Made by a program: the position numbers and the translations under genes. Shown here one piece after another: positions 1 through 6,927 of a DNA stretch of 24,526 bases. The stretch covers positions 1 to 24,526 of the forward strand of contig JBGCFH010000161.1 in the NCBI GenBank assembly GCA_045106825.1, written 5' to 3'. The notes under the pieces are model-generated. The model searched no databases. It had not been told where the DNA came from and was given only the letters and a program-made list of their open reading frames with translations. Every line of letters begins with the position of its first letter. Positions within the stretch are counted from its first letter, which is position 1. The DNA comes from CAWVWD01 sp045106825. Its GTDB lineage: Bacteria; Bacteroidota; Bacteroidia; Chitinophagales; Saprospiraceae.

Positions 1-1
1 A

Positions 2-865
2 ATTACAACAGGTGCTTCAATGGGTCTCTTTTCAACATTAGCTACTTTAGATAAAGGAAGTAATGTCTTATGTCCGCTTCCATTCTATCCTCCGTATTAT
101 CATTATTGTAAGATATTAGGATTAGAAATTAAGTTTTATAAATTACACGAAAGACTAGGATGGAAACCTGATGAAGCTGAGATTATTGATTTAATAGATG
201 TTAAGACCCAAGGTATCATTTGGAATTTTCCTAATAACCCTACGGGAAGCTTTATCGAACTTAATAGCTTTAAAACTTTACTACGATTATGTCAAGAAAG
301 GATATTAATTATCAAAGATGATGTTTATGAAGATTTTATTTATACTGAAAGTTTTACAAAAAAAATTAAAAAATATGAGATTATCGTTTCTATAAAAAAA
401 ATAAAAAAAAAAACAGGTTTATCTGTTGAAAGAATTGGCTATATCATTGCCACACCTAATCTTTTGGAAAAGATTATGAAAGTTCATTGGAAATTAACCA
501 TGAATTCATCACTATCTTCTCAACTCTTGGTATTAAACACTTTAAATAAATTCTCTCAAAACAATCAAATAAATAATTTAATAAGACAAAATAGAGATAC
601 TTCTTATGATATCCTTACGAAGTGTGAACACTTAAAGCTAATAATTCCTGAAGGAGGATTATTTCACTGGATAAAAATAAAGAACACACAAATTGAAACT
701 GAAAAATTATGTAAAGAATTAATGTTAAAAGAAAATATATTAATTCAATCTGGGCGAGCATTTGGAACTGAAAAGAATTACATCAGGTGTTCATTTGCTA
801 TAGCTCCCGAACTTATTACATATACATATAGTAAATTAACTAATTTTTTTAATGAAATATTATGA
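2..865 (+). CDS. Class I/II PLP-dependent aminotransferase, 5'-truncated by the window edge
   Basis: The frame is open from base 2, and the residues before the first Met (ITTGAS) fit the small-residue PLP phosphate loop of class I/II aminotransferases. The true start therefore lies upstream, and the Met at position 20 is internal. Visible motifs, counted from that Met, are NFPNNPTG at about 69-76 (substrate carboxylate/PLP region), DDVYEDF at about 100-106 (PLP-ring Asp and Tyr) and K-K-T-G-L-S-V-E-R-I-G-Y at about 130-141. Alignment to the SKxxxxxGxR signature makes K130 the likely Schiff-base lysine, with Lys rather than Ser before it. The reaction is probably amino-group transfer from an amino acid to a 2-oxo acid; the substrate cannot be read from the sequence. 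The stop overlaps the next start by four bases (ATGA), implying translational coupling. The gene is very A-rich, with poly-A runs around 391-414. Confidence 0.85.
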   Translation: MTTGASMGLFSTLATLDKGSNVLCPLPFYPPYYHYCKILGLEIKFYKLHERLGWKPDEAEIIDLIDVKTQGIIWNFPNNPTGSFIELNSFKTLLRLCQERILIIKDDVYEDFIYTESFTKKIKKYEIIVSIKKIKKKTGLSVERIGYIIATPNLLEKIMKVHWKLTMNSSLSSQLLVLNTLNKFSQNNQINNLIRQNRDTSYDILTKCEHLKLIIPEGGLFHWIKIKNTQIETEKLCKELMLKENILIQSGRAFGTEKNYIRCSFAIAPELITYTYSKLTNFFNEIL

Positions 866-1419
866 ATAAAAACACAATTTTACTTATCTCTGGTAGCATT
901 CGTCCTGAGTCTTATACTCGTACTTTAGTTGATTTTATAGGGAATGAATTAAAAAAGAAAGGCTATAATCCTATTCATTGGGATTTACTTGAAAAGCCTT
1001 TACCTATAGCTAATCCTCTATACCACAAAGACCAAGTTAACTATCCAGATGAAAAGGTTATAGAGTTTGTCAGCTATGCTAAACAAGCTTCAGGATTTGT
1101 ATTTGGAACTCCAATTTATCATAATTCTTATTCTGGAGTCCTAAAAAATGCCTTGGACCATCTATCAATGGTTCACTTTAAAAACAAACCAGTTGGATTA
1201 GTAAGTCATGGAGGAAATCGTTCCTCACAAGGAGTTGACCATTTACGGATAGTTACTCGTGGATTGCTTGGAATTGCTATTACTACACAGGTTTGCACAT
1301 CAAAAGAAGACTATTGCTACAATGATGAAGAGTATAATGTTTCTAATTCTAGTATTATTCAAAGAACGGAAAGGTTTGTCAATGAAATGGATGATTTCTG
1401 TAAAGTTTTTAATAAATGA
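862..1419 (+). CDS. NAD(P)H-dependent FMN reductase, flavodoxin-like fold
   Basis: This 185-residue protein is the usual length for the NADPH-dependent FMN reductase family. The N-terminal strand is followed by GSIRPESYTR (about 11-20), which fits the GSxRxxSxxR phosphate-binding loop for FMN. Later, FGTPIYHNSYSGVLKNALD (about 81-99) is the characteristic TPxYxxSxSGxLKNALD flavin loop, and a SHGGNRSS segment (about 115-122) fits the second flavin contact. The expected activity is reduction of FMN or another small acceptor such as a quinone or azo compound with NAD(P)H in the cytosol. Its ATG overlaps the aminotransferase stop by four bases, so the two are co-transcribed and probably act in one pathway. 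No further gene follows on this strand. Confidence 0.88.
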   Translation: MNKNTILLISGSIRPESYTRTLVDFIGNELKKKGYNPIHWDLLEKPLPIANPLYHKDQVNYPDEKVIEFVSYAKQASGFVFGTPIYHNSYSGVLKNALDHLSMVHFKNKPVGLVSHGGNRSSQGVDHLRIVTRGLLGIAITTQVCTSKEDYCYNDEEYNVSNSSIIQRTERFVNEMDDFCKVFNK

Positions 1420-1473
1420 CGAATTATCTTTCTAATAGACTTGTCAGATGATAAATATCATAAACTGTAAACA

Positions 1474-1486
1474 ATTGATTATCAAT
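1474..1486. repeat. 13-bp near-palindrome ATTGATTATCAAT, first copy
   Basis: ATTGATTATCAAT lies 55 bp after the FMN reductase stop. The identical 13-mer recurs at 6858-6870, also shortly after a plus-strand stop. It could be a weak AT-rich 3' hairpin or a small binding site; function is not established. Confidence 0.4.
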
Positions 1487-1720
1487 ACTATTAAATCAAC
1501 TTAAAATTCATATCAACTTTGTAAGTTGTTGTAAATCAACGTATAAAAATGCTTAAAACATATTATAATACTTATCATTTGACAACACTAATATAATTAT
1601 CTATAAGAAAAAATATAAAACTTTCTTCTTATTCACAATGGTTTGTGTAGTTTGATTTAGAATAACGTGAACTAAGGATTAGATTAGTTTATAATATTCT
1701 GATAATGAATTGATTGAAAT

Positions 1721-1738
1721 GGCGTCAGGACTAACGCC
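1721..1738. repeat. Small GC-rich hairpin in an AT-rich spacer
   Basis: GGCGT and ACGCC are complementary 5-bp arms around an 8-base loop. They stand out in a spacer that is otherwise almost entirely A/T. There is no T-run on the plus side typical of a terminator. The spacer from 1420 to about 1860 contains no ORF I recognise. Confidence 0.35.
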
Positions 1739-1765
1739 CTTAAAATAAAAATGAAAATTATTCAT

Positions 1766-1851
1766 CTAATCAAGTAGGAGAAAGTTAGAGAACATATTAG
1801 ACCTATAGCTATCTGCAATGGTGTTATACTAACTTCCTCCTACTCGATTAG
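1766..1851. repeat. Long imperfect inverted repeat (23-bp arms) flanked by TCAT
   Basis: The arms 1766-1788 and 1829-1851 are complementary at 21 of 23 positions, around a 40-base loop. Both mismatches are A-C on the plus strand, so they become G-U wobbles in minus-strand RNA, where the stem would be fully paired. The bases directly outside the arms are TCAT on both sides (1762-1765 and 1852-1855). The structure lies 25 bp beyond the last codon of the nitroreductase relic, on that gene's downstream side. It could be a decayed MITE, a palindromic repeat or a structured 3' end. There is no protein-coding content. Confidence 0.6.
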
Positions 1852-1876
1852 TCATTATCTAGCAGTCTTACTTACA

Positions 1877-2160
1877 CTATCTTATCTATTCCACTTTATC
1901 TTGAATAGAAGTTCGCTTAGCAAACAAAACAGGTGCTTTATGATAACCCATAAAAATAAAGTCTAAACAACGTTCTCCTTCTTTCAGATTTAAAAATTCT
2001 ACTATTGGTTTGTCGTAAGCATATTTCGGCGAAGTCTAATACATTCCGATTTCATAAGCATGAGCAGACAACTAAATATTCTGAACCGCACAAGGAACTA
2101 CATTTTTTTCTTCGACTACTGGAATAGATTTACTTTGGATACACCATTGTATTACAAAAT
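1877..2160 (-). pseudogene. Nitroreductase-family C-terminal remnant with three in-frame TAG codons
   Basis: On the minus strand one continuous frame reads FVIQWCIQSKSIPVVEEKNV, then VPCAVQNI-stop-LSAHAYEIGMY-stop-TSPKYA, then EFLNLKEGERCLDFIFMGY, and ends RTSIQDKVE-stop-IR-stop. This matches the C-terminal half of YdjA-like nitroreductases: the AVQNxxLxAxAYxIGxYW core, the FLNLxExxRCLGFxYxGY segment and a KVEW terminus. There is no frameshift. The internal stops are TAG at 2074-2072, 2038-2036 and 1888-1886, each where the family usually has Trp. The N-terminal half is absent, and the frame runs into the end of the gamma-glutamyltransferase gene. A functional FMN-dependent nitroreductase cannot be made from this piece. 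Confidence 0.72.
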
Positions 2161-3621
2161 CACACCTTCACGCCTTTCATCCGCAACAGCAAAAAATTCA
2201 TCATTATCTTTCACCACTGCATTCACGCAACCAAAAAACAAGGATTTTTGATTAAATAAAATCAAATCTTGTTCAATATCTTTTGACCTTGGAAACGATT
2301 CAAAACCTTCTTTTTCCACATTAAAATGATTACCAGAAAGATGAACACGAGGTGCTTCAACCGCATCTAAAGGCGATAAATTATAATCCAATAACAAATG
2401 CAAAAACTGCATAATCATCGACGGAATTCGTCCAGCTCCACCTGTTCCAACAGTTGCTTTAAACCGATGCTCCGAATCTAAAACCAAGGTTGAAGCCATC
2501 ATTGATGACAATCGAACATTTGTCCGCCAATTATGAAAACCTTCGGGAACAAGTGCTGCTTCGCCCAACATATTGTTAAGCATCATTTCAGTGTTTTCTA
2601 TATAAAATCCATTGCCTTCGCCGTTAGTTGATGTAAGGCTAACAGCATTTCCTGATTTATCTACAACATTAAAATGTGTAGTACTTCCATGTTTTGAAGT
2701 ATGTCTTTTTAAATTCTCTGTTAGAGCTTTCGCTAATTGATGCGGTAATTTTCCAAAATCAGCTACTTTTTCTAACATTTTGTGTAAGTTCAAAATATAA
2801 TCTTTACTCAAATGACTTTCAGCAGTTTTCTCTAAATTCATCATCATTAAAGCGATTAAAGAACCTCCTGTACTTGGTAATGGATTTGTTAATATTTGAT
2901 GATTGTTATAATTGAATTTTAATGGCTCTCGAATGATAACTTCGTATTTTTCAAAATCTTCTCGACATAAATAACCACCCTTAAATTGTTGTGTTTCAGC
3001 AATCTTCTGAGCAACTTCACCAAAGTAAAATGCTTCTTGCCCTTCACGGCTAATAAAATCTAAAAAATCAGCAATCTTAGGAACATGATGTAATGACCCT
3101 GCTTTTTTGATATTTCCATGTTTATCAAAAAAGGTAGGTAGAGATAATGGAGAAACCCGAAATATTGGTTCTAATAGTTTTAAATCTAAAGCCTGAAAGG
3201 GAACAAGTTCAATACCATTTTTTGCAAACTCCATTGCAGGTTGTACCAATTCACGCATAGGAATAGAACCAAAATCACGATGTAAAGCAAAAACTCCTGC
3301 GATTGCTCCGGGTACAGCAACAGAACCATGTCCAACATGAAAATCTTCTGTAGTATCTCCAAAATCAACTGTAATAGGGAAAAAGTCAACTTCTGAAACA
3401 GGTCGTTTATATCGAGGCGTTTGACAAAAGAAGTCATATAATCGTACTTGTCCATCAAATAATACATTAGCGAAAGCTCCACCTCCTGCTGAACTCATAC
3501 ATGGTTCGGCTACAAATGAAGCAAAAAATGCTGCAATTGCTGCATCAACTGCATTACCTCCAACCTTTAAAATCTCTGACGCTGCTTGTGCGGTAACTTG
3601 ATGTCCTGCTGATATTTTCAT
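2152..3621 (-). CDS. Gamma-glutamyltransferase-family Ntn hydrolase, intact copy
   Basis: The 489-residue protein covers both halves of a gamma-glutamyltransferase. The N-terminal AAxEILKxGGNAVDAAIAA block is at about 13-31, the small-residue SSAGGGAFANVL block at about 43-54, and the autoprocessing site GSTTHFNVVDKSGNAVSLT at about 312-330. T314 aligns with the nucleophile Thr of the family's TTHYSVVD motif. The C-terminal GTGGAGRIPSMI segment supplies the oxyanion/glycine loop. Family members cleave gamma-glutamyl bonds of glutathione and related peptides after self-cleavage into two subunits. Unlike typical periplasmic family members (about 550-580 residues), this one has no signal peptide and starts directly at the catalytic fold, so it may be cytosolic. 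A close but broken paralogue lies just upstream on the same strand. Confidence 0.88.
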   Translation of the reverse strand: MKISAGHQVTAQAASEILKVGGNAVDAAIAAFFASFVAEPCMSSAGGGAFANVLFDGQVRLYDFFCQTPRYKRPVSEVDFFPITVDFGDTTEDFHVGHGSVAVPGAIAGVFALHRDFGSIPMRELVQPAMEFAKNGIELVPFQALDLKLLEPIFRVSPLSLPTFFDKHGNIKKAGSLHHVPKIADFLDFISREGQEAFYFGEVAQKIAETQQFKGGYLCREDFEKYEVIIREPLKFNYNNHQILTNPLPSTGGSLIALMMMNLEKTAESHLSKDYILNLHKMLEKVADFGKLPHQLAKALTENLKRHTSKHGSTTHFNVVDKSGNAVSLTSTNGEGNGFYIENTEMMLNNMLGEAALVPEGFHNWRTNVRLSSMMASTLVLDSEHRFKATVGTGGAGRIPSMIMQFLHLLLDYNLSPLDAVEAPRVHLSGNHFNVEKEGFESFPRSKDIEQDLILFNQKSLFFGCVNAVVKDNDEFFAVADERREGVIL

Positions 3622-3632
3622 AAATCTTAGTT

Positions 3633-3645
3633 GTAACTATTGAGC
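3633..3645 (+). repeat. Sequence resembling the terminal repeat of the 9305-9487 MITE
   Basis: GTAACTATTGAGC differs at only two of 13 positions from the MITE terminus GTAACTACTCAGC. It lies in the short spacer between the intact gamma-glutamyltransferase start and the HTH gene, oriented so that the element interior would contain the HTH gene. I found no matching inverted end near 4118 and no target duplication, so this is at best a relic end. Confidence 0.35.
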
Positions 3646-3674
3646 GAATTTAAAACTCTTTGAGGTAAAATAAA

Positions 3675-3694
3675 AGCCATCTAATTAGATGGCT
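3675..3694 (-). terminator. Terminator hairpin overlapping the end of the HTH gene
   Basis: AGCCATCT-AATT-AGATGGCT is a perfect 8-bp stem. On the minus strand it is followed by TTTATTTT, as expected for an intrinsic terminator. The stem includes the last codons and TAG stop of the HTH gene, and it separates that gene from the downstream gamma-glutamyltransferase copy. Confidence 0.7.
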
Positions 3695-4052
3695 CTACAA
3701 TCTTTAATATTTTATCAATAGTAACTTGTTTAGGGTTACCTTTTCCTTGTGCAATTTTTCCTAATCCTGCTCCTTGTATTCCTATTAATTCTCCTAAATC
3801 ATCATACGATAATCCGTGTTTTCGTCGGTAATTTTCAATTTTTGCAGATAGAGTTCCGCTATTATCATATAACGGATCGTAACCTATAAAAGCAATGGCT
3901 AATGGATAGAAACTAATTGAAGGTAATCTTCTATCATATTCCCAAAGTATCAGTGTACTATCTGTAATTCCTATGTCTTTTGCCGCTTGAATAACAGATA
4001 GATTCAAATCTAATCGCTTTCTCCTCAGATGCTGTCCAAATGTCTGTAACAC
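3681..4052 (-). CDS. Small XRE-type helix-turn-helix protein with two HTH-like halves
   Basis: The 123-residue product begins with FGQHLRRKRLDLNLSVIQAA and continues with a xxIGITDSTLILWE recognition-helix pattern and FYPLAIAFIGYDP. This matches a common Bacteroidota HTH family of the form TFGxHLRxxRLDLxL ... WExxRxxP ... FLGYDP. A second helix-rich half (YRRKHGLSYDDLGELIGIQG, about 75-94) looks like a degenerate second HTH. Only GTG at 4052 is available as a start. The frame upstream to a TGA near 4126 encodes family-like RLKHPQYPT, so the natural N-terminus may have been lost. The gene lies exactly where the second gamma-glutamyltransferase copy is broken, suggesting it arrived with an inserted segment. 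DNA binding is inferred from the family; the target is unknown. Confidence 0.7.
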   Translation of the reverse strand: MLQTFGQHLRRKRLDLNLSVIQAAKDIGITDSTLILWEYDRRLPSISFYPLAIAFIGYDPLYDNSGTLSAKIENYRRKHGLSYDDLGELIGIQGAGLGKIAQGKGNPKQVTIDKILKIVEPSN

Positions 4053-4072
4053 TGTTGGGTACTGCGGATGCT

Positions 4073-5125
4073 TTAAGCGGCGACCTTGTAATCGGAGGTT
4101 TTGAAAAAGGTGCTGAACCCTTCACCATTCGTAGAAGTCAAACTAACAGCATTTCCATCTTTATCTACGACATTAAAATGCGTTGTACTTCCGTGTTTGG
4201 ACGTATGTTTTTTTAAGTTTTCCGTTAAGGCTTTCGCCAATTCGTGTGGTAATTTTCCAAAGTCAGCGACTTTTTCTAACATTTGGTGCAAGTTCAAAAT
4301 ATATTCTTTACTCAAATGATTTTCGGTTGTTTTCTCTAAATTCATCATCATTAAAGCAATTAATGAACCGCCCGTACTTGGTAACGGATTTGTAAGAATT
4401 TGATGATGGTTATAAAGAAAACTTAATGGCTGACGAACGATAACCTGGTATTTTTCAAAATCCTCACGAGTCAAATATCCACCTTTTGCTTGTTGTGTTT
4501 CAACTATTTTTCGAGCAACTTCACCGAGGTAAAATGCTTGTTCACCTTCACGACTTATAAAATCCAAAAAGTCGGCAATCTTCGGAACATGATGTAATGA
4601 ACCTGTCTTTTTTATTTCATTTTTATCATTAAAAAAAATAGATTTTGATAAAGGAGAAACTCTAAAAATCGGTTCTAATAATTTTAAATCTAAGGCTTGA
4701 AACGGAACGAGATCAATTCCATTTTTTGCATATTCCATCGCTGGTTGTATCAATTCTCGCATCGGAATCGAACCAAAATCACGATGCAATGCAAACGCTC
4801 CAGCAATCGCTCCTGGTACAGCAACCGAACCATGTCCAACATAAAAATCTTCTGTTGCATCTCCAAAGTCTACCGTAATAGGGAAGAAGTTTACTTCTGA
4901 AATCGGTCGTTTGTATCGAGGCGTTTGGCAGAAAAAATCATATAACCTTGTCTGACCTTCAAACAAAACATTAGCGAAAGCGCCGCCAGCAGCCGAACTC
5001 ATACACGGCTCTGCTACAAACGATGCAAAGAAAGCTGCAATTGTTGCATCAACTGCGTTTCCTCCTATTTTTAGAATTTCAGAGGCTGCTTCTGCCGTCT
5101 TTTCATGTCCTGCGGATATTTTCAT
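4073..5125 (-). pseudogene. Gamma-glutamyltransferase paralogue truncated at its 3' end
   Basis: The first ~336 residues closely match the intact copy at 2152-3621, from MKISAGH through the GSTTHFNVVD nucleophile block to NGEG. The homology then stops at about 4118, and 14 unrelated residues (FSTFFKTSDYKVAA) lead to a TAA. About 150 residues of the small subunit are missing, including the GTGG loop, so activity is unlikely although the Thr nucleophile remains. The amino-acid differences between copies are scattered through the protein, so the duplication predates the truncation, or the copies have diverged since. It is the upstream member of a same-strand tandem; its spacer shares no obvious sequence with the spacer in front of the intact copy. 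Confidence 0.85.
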
Positions 5126-5212
5126 TTTGTTTGGTTTTTGTTTTCAACAATTTATATGAATTGCTGTTTGAATACAGATGTGGATTCGTAGAACTATTAA
5201 AAAAGCTAAAAT

Positions 5213-5908
5213 ATGACTTCTTTAAGAATATTCATTCTATTTATTTCAATTCTATTTATTTCTTGTAATAATGATAACACTCAAAAAACTGAACCAACAC
5301 CCAAAAAACCAATTAACTATTTAGCATTAGGAGATTCTTATACAATTGGACAAAGTGTTGCGGAGACAAAACGTTTTCCTGTTCAGCTAATTGATTCGTT
5401 ACGAGGAAGAGATTATTTGGCGAATGATGCAAAAATTATCGCTCAAACTGGTTGGCGAACCGACAACTTAATGAATGCTATTATAGCCGAAGAACTTACA
5501 GATACATTCGATATTGTTTCTTTACTAATCGGTGTGAATAATCAGTTTCAAGGTAGAACTGTAGAGCAATATCGAGCACCTTTCAGAGAATTGTTAGAAA
5601 AGGCAATCGAACTTACTGGTGGCGATGCGACTAAAGTTTTTGTGGTATCTATTCCAGATTATGGTGTAACACCTTTCGGTATGACTCGTAATCCTGAAGA
5701 AATTGCAGAAGAAATTGATGAATTTAATGCTGCAAATCTTGAAATATCAGATAGCTTGAATGTAACTTATTTTAATATTACACCGATTTCTCGACAAGCA
5801 GAAAACAATCCCGATTTAATTGCTAATGATGGTTTACATCCTTCTGGAGAAATGTATCGACTTTGGGTGAAATTGATGTTGGATGAAGTGGAAAATATGG
5901 TTCGATAA
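5213..5908 (+). CDS. SGNH/GDSL-family hydrolase lipoprotein
   Basis: The protein starts with a short signal peptide ending in the lipobox FISC (Cys 18), so it should be a lipoprotein. The SGNH blocks are clear: LALGDSYT (about 38-44, Ser 42 nucleophile), IGVNNQ (about 107-111, oxyanion Asn) and DGLHPSG (about 206-212, Asp-His pair). Length (231 residues) fits a single-domain SGNH esterase/lipase acting on acyl or acetyl esters; the substrate is not predictable. It is divergent from the truncated gamma-glutamyltransferase copy across an 87-bp spacer. The ATG at 5213 is chosen because it gives a compact signal peptide directly before the lipobox. A run of 9-bp repeats follows its stop. Confidence 0.88.
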   Translation: MTSLRIFILFISILFISCNNDNTQKTEPTPKKPINYLALGDSYTIGQSVAETKRFPVQLIDSLRGRDYLANDAKIIAQTGWRTDNLMNAIIAEELTDTFDIVSLLIGVNNQFQGRTVEQYRAPFRELLEKAIELTGGDATKVFVVSIPDYGVTPFGMTRNPEEIAEEIDEFNAANLEISDSLNVTYFNITPISRQAENNPDLIANDGLHPSGEMYRLWVKLMLDEVENMVR

Positions 5909-5922
5909 AAGTAGAAATGTAA

Positions 5923-5958
5923 GATGAGAAAGATGAGAAAGATGAGAAAGATGAGAAA
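5923..5958. repeat. Tandem repeat, four perfect copies of GATGAGAAA
   Basis: Four identical 9-bp units follow the SGNH hydrolase stop after 14 bases. They are outside the coding frame. Such a perfect array can expand or contract by slippage. The rest of the spacer from 5959 to 6305 contains AT hairpins and no recognisable gene. Confidence 0.85.
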
Positions 5959-6100
5959 TGCTTTATATTTTTCATTTTTTTGAATGGTCAAACAAAATTG
6001 TAATCGTAGAAAAAAAGAGATTATCTTAAAAGTCATGTAAAGAACAAGTTTGCTAAAACTTTAAATCCTATGATGTGATAGTTTTAATAAACTTAAATTC

Positions 6101-6141
6101 AATTTATTACAAATAAATATAAATAATATTTGTAATAAATT
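6101..6141. repeat. Perfect 15-bp AT-only inverted repeat
   Basis: AATTTATTACAAATA (6101-6115) and its exact reverse complement (6127-6141) form a hairpin with an 11-base loop in the gene-free stretch after the SGNH gene. A second, 8-bp inverted repeat (ACATTCGA / TCGAATGT) lies at 6252-6281. Neither has a strong T-tail; function is unclear. Confidence 0.55.
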
Positions 6142-6305
6142 TTGACTTTTAAAACAACCTCTTTATTATCAGCCATTCTCGGTTTAAAAATTTTTATAAT
6201 GCGTTTTATAAAGAATTGATGCTTTTAATGACTTTTTTTGCTTAAATAAGAACATTCGACAGGCGATTTTAAATCGAATGTCGTCAACTTAAGGAAAAGA
6301 ACTAA

Positions 6306-6491
6306 GTTTTTAGCAAGTCACCTGATGACTTTATGTATGTAGCTTCACAAAAAGAAAATTTGATTCAAATTGTTTGCAAAATGAAATTTGACCAAACCTA
6401 TTATTCAGAGAAAGAATATGCTGTTTTGCGGGAATTTGTGTCTACTGTTATTCAGAAGGAAGCAGAGCAAATTGTATTGAAAAAGATGTAA
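6306..6491 (+). pseudogene. C-terminal remnant of a DUF3857/DUF3858-type protein (first)
   Basis: A short open frame reads SKSPDDFMYVASQKENLIQI, then QTYYSEKEYAVLREF and ends VIQKEAEQIVLKKM-stop. The pattern of a beta segment, an E-Y-xx-L-xx-F helix and a terminal E-Q-I-V-L-K-K is typical of the C-terminal domain (DUF3858-like) that follows transglutaminase-like DUF3857 proteins in Bacteroidota. No start codon fits and the rest of the protein is absent, so this is a gene scrap. It lies 22 bases before a second scrap of the same kind. Assignment rests on motif recognition only. Confidence 0.55.
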
Positions 6492-6513
6492 AAAATAACT
6501 ATAAGATAGATGG

Positions 6514-6831
6514 TTGTTTTTGAGTTTTCTTATTTTCTCAAAAAACGATTTTATTAAGGGAATGGGTAGATTATTTGTTACCTGTTCCCTAAATATTGAA
6601 ATTCCGAATGGATTTATAGTAGAAAGTTTACCTGAATCTATTTCTTATAAATTACCAAATGGAGATGGTAGTTTTATATTTGCTATTCAAGATAAAAATG
6701 GTGTGATTACGATTAGTAGTGAAATGAATATTCGGAAAGCAAAATTTGAAGTCCATGAATATCAAGCGATTAAGACGCTATTTGATAGTTTGATAGAGAA
6801 ACAAACGGAACAAGTAGGATTAAAAAAATAG
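6514..6831 (+). CDS. DUF3858-like C-terminal fragment (second), probable gene remnant
   Basis: The 105-residue frame has no convincing N-terminus. From about residue 27 it reads as a DUF3858-type beta domain: IEIPNGFIVESLPESISYKL, then DGSFIFAIQDKNGVITISSE, a helix with FEVHEYQAIKTLFD, and the ending EKQTEQVGLKK. Full-length relatives carry this as the last ~100 residues after a DUF3857 and transglutaminase-like region. Here only the tail survives, and there is no signal peptide. The first ~25 residues (MFLSFLIFSKNDFIKGMG) look like chance upstream sequence. It could still be expressed as a small protein, but a relic is more likely given the similar scrap at 6306-6491. Confidence 0.55.
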   Translation: MFLSFLIFSKNDFIKGMGRLFVTCSLNIEIPNGFIVESLPESISYKLPNGDGSFIFAIQDKNGVITISSEMNIRKAKFEVHEYQAIKTLFDSLIEKQTEQVGLKK

Positions 6832-6857
6832 TAGTAGAGAAATGTTTTGTATAAATA

Positions 6858-6870
6858 ATTGATTATCAAT
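6858..6870. repeat. 13-bp near-palindrome ATTGATTATCAAT, second copy
   Basis: Identical to 1474-1486, here 27 bp after the stop of the DUF3858-like fragment and just before a terminator-like palindrome. Both copies follow plus-strand genes. Confidence 0.4.
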
Positions 6871-6875
6871 ATAAT

Positions 6876-6906
6876 AACCTGTCAGATTTCAAAAACCTGA
6901 CAGGTT
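6876..6906. terminator. Palindrome of the ACCTGWCAG type between convergent genes
   Basis: Arms 6876-6889 and 6893-6906 pair at 13 of 14 positions. The core AACCTGTCAG / CTGACAGGTT resembles the palindrome at 12386-12418. It lies between a plus-strand fragment and the minus-strand acyltransferase gene that ends at 6928, a good position for a bidirectional terminator. Confidence 0.55.
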
Positions 6907-6927
6907 TATAGTGGAATGTTTTAATCA

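Noticed and set aside
1721..1851. Integron attC-like site
   Set aside because: GTTAG/CTAAC motifs occur, but the spacing does not match attC, there is no second copy, and no integrase or cassette array is seen.
1877..2160. TAG reassigned or suppressed as Trp in the nitroreductase
   Set aside because: The N-terminal half of the gene is missing, TGG is still used for Trp, and TAG ends the HTH gene normally, so a relic is far more likely than recoding.
2060..2251. Plus-strand ORF of 63 codons
   Set aside because: It is antisense to the nitroreductase relic and the end of the gamma-glutamyltransferase gene, both of which have recognisable protein patterns on the minus strand.
3980..4140. Plus-strand open frame across the HTH/ggt junction that reads like a glycine-rich protein
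   Set aside because: It is antisense to a clearly recognisable HTH protein and to the ggt paralogue, and has no family match that I can name.
6145..6225. Possible degraded signal peptide (plus strand, KTTSLLSAILGL)
   Set aside because: It is short, lacks an ATG, ends at a nearby stop and cannot be joined to the downstream DUF3858-like scraps.
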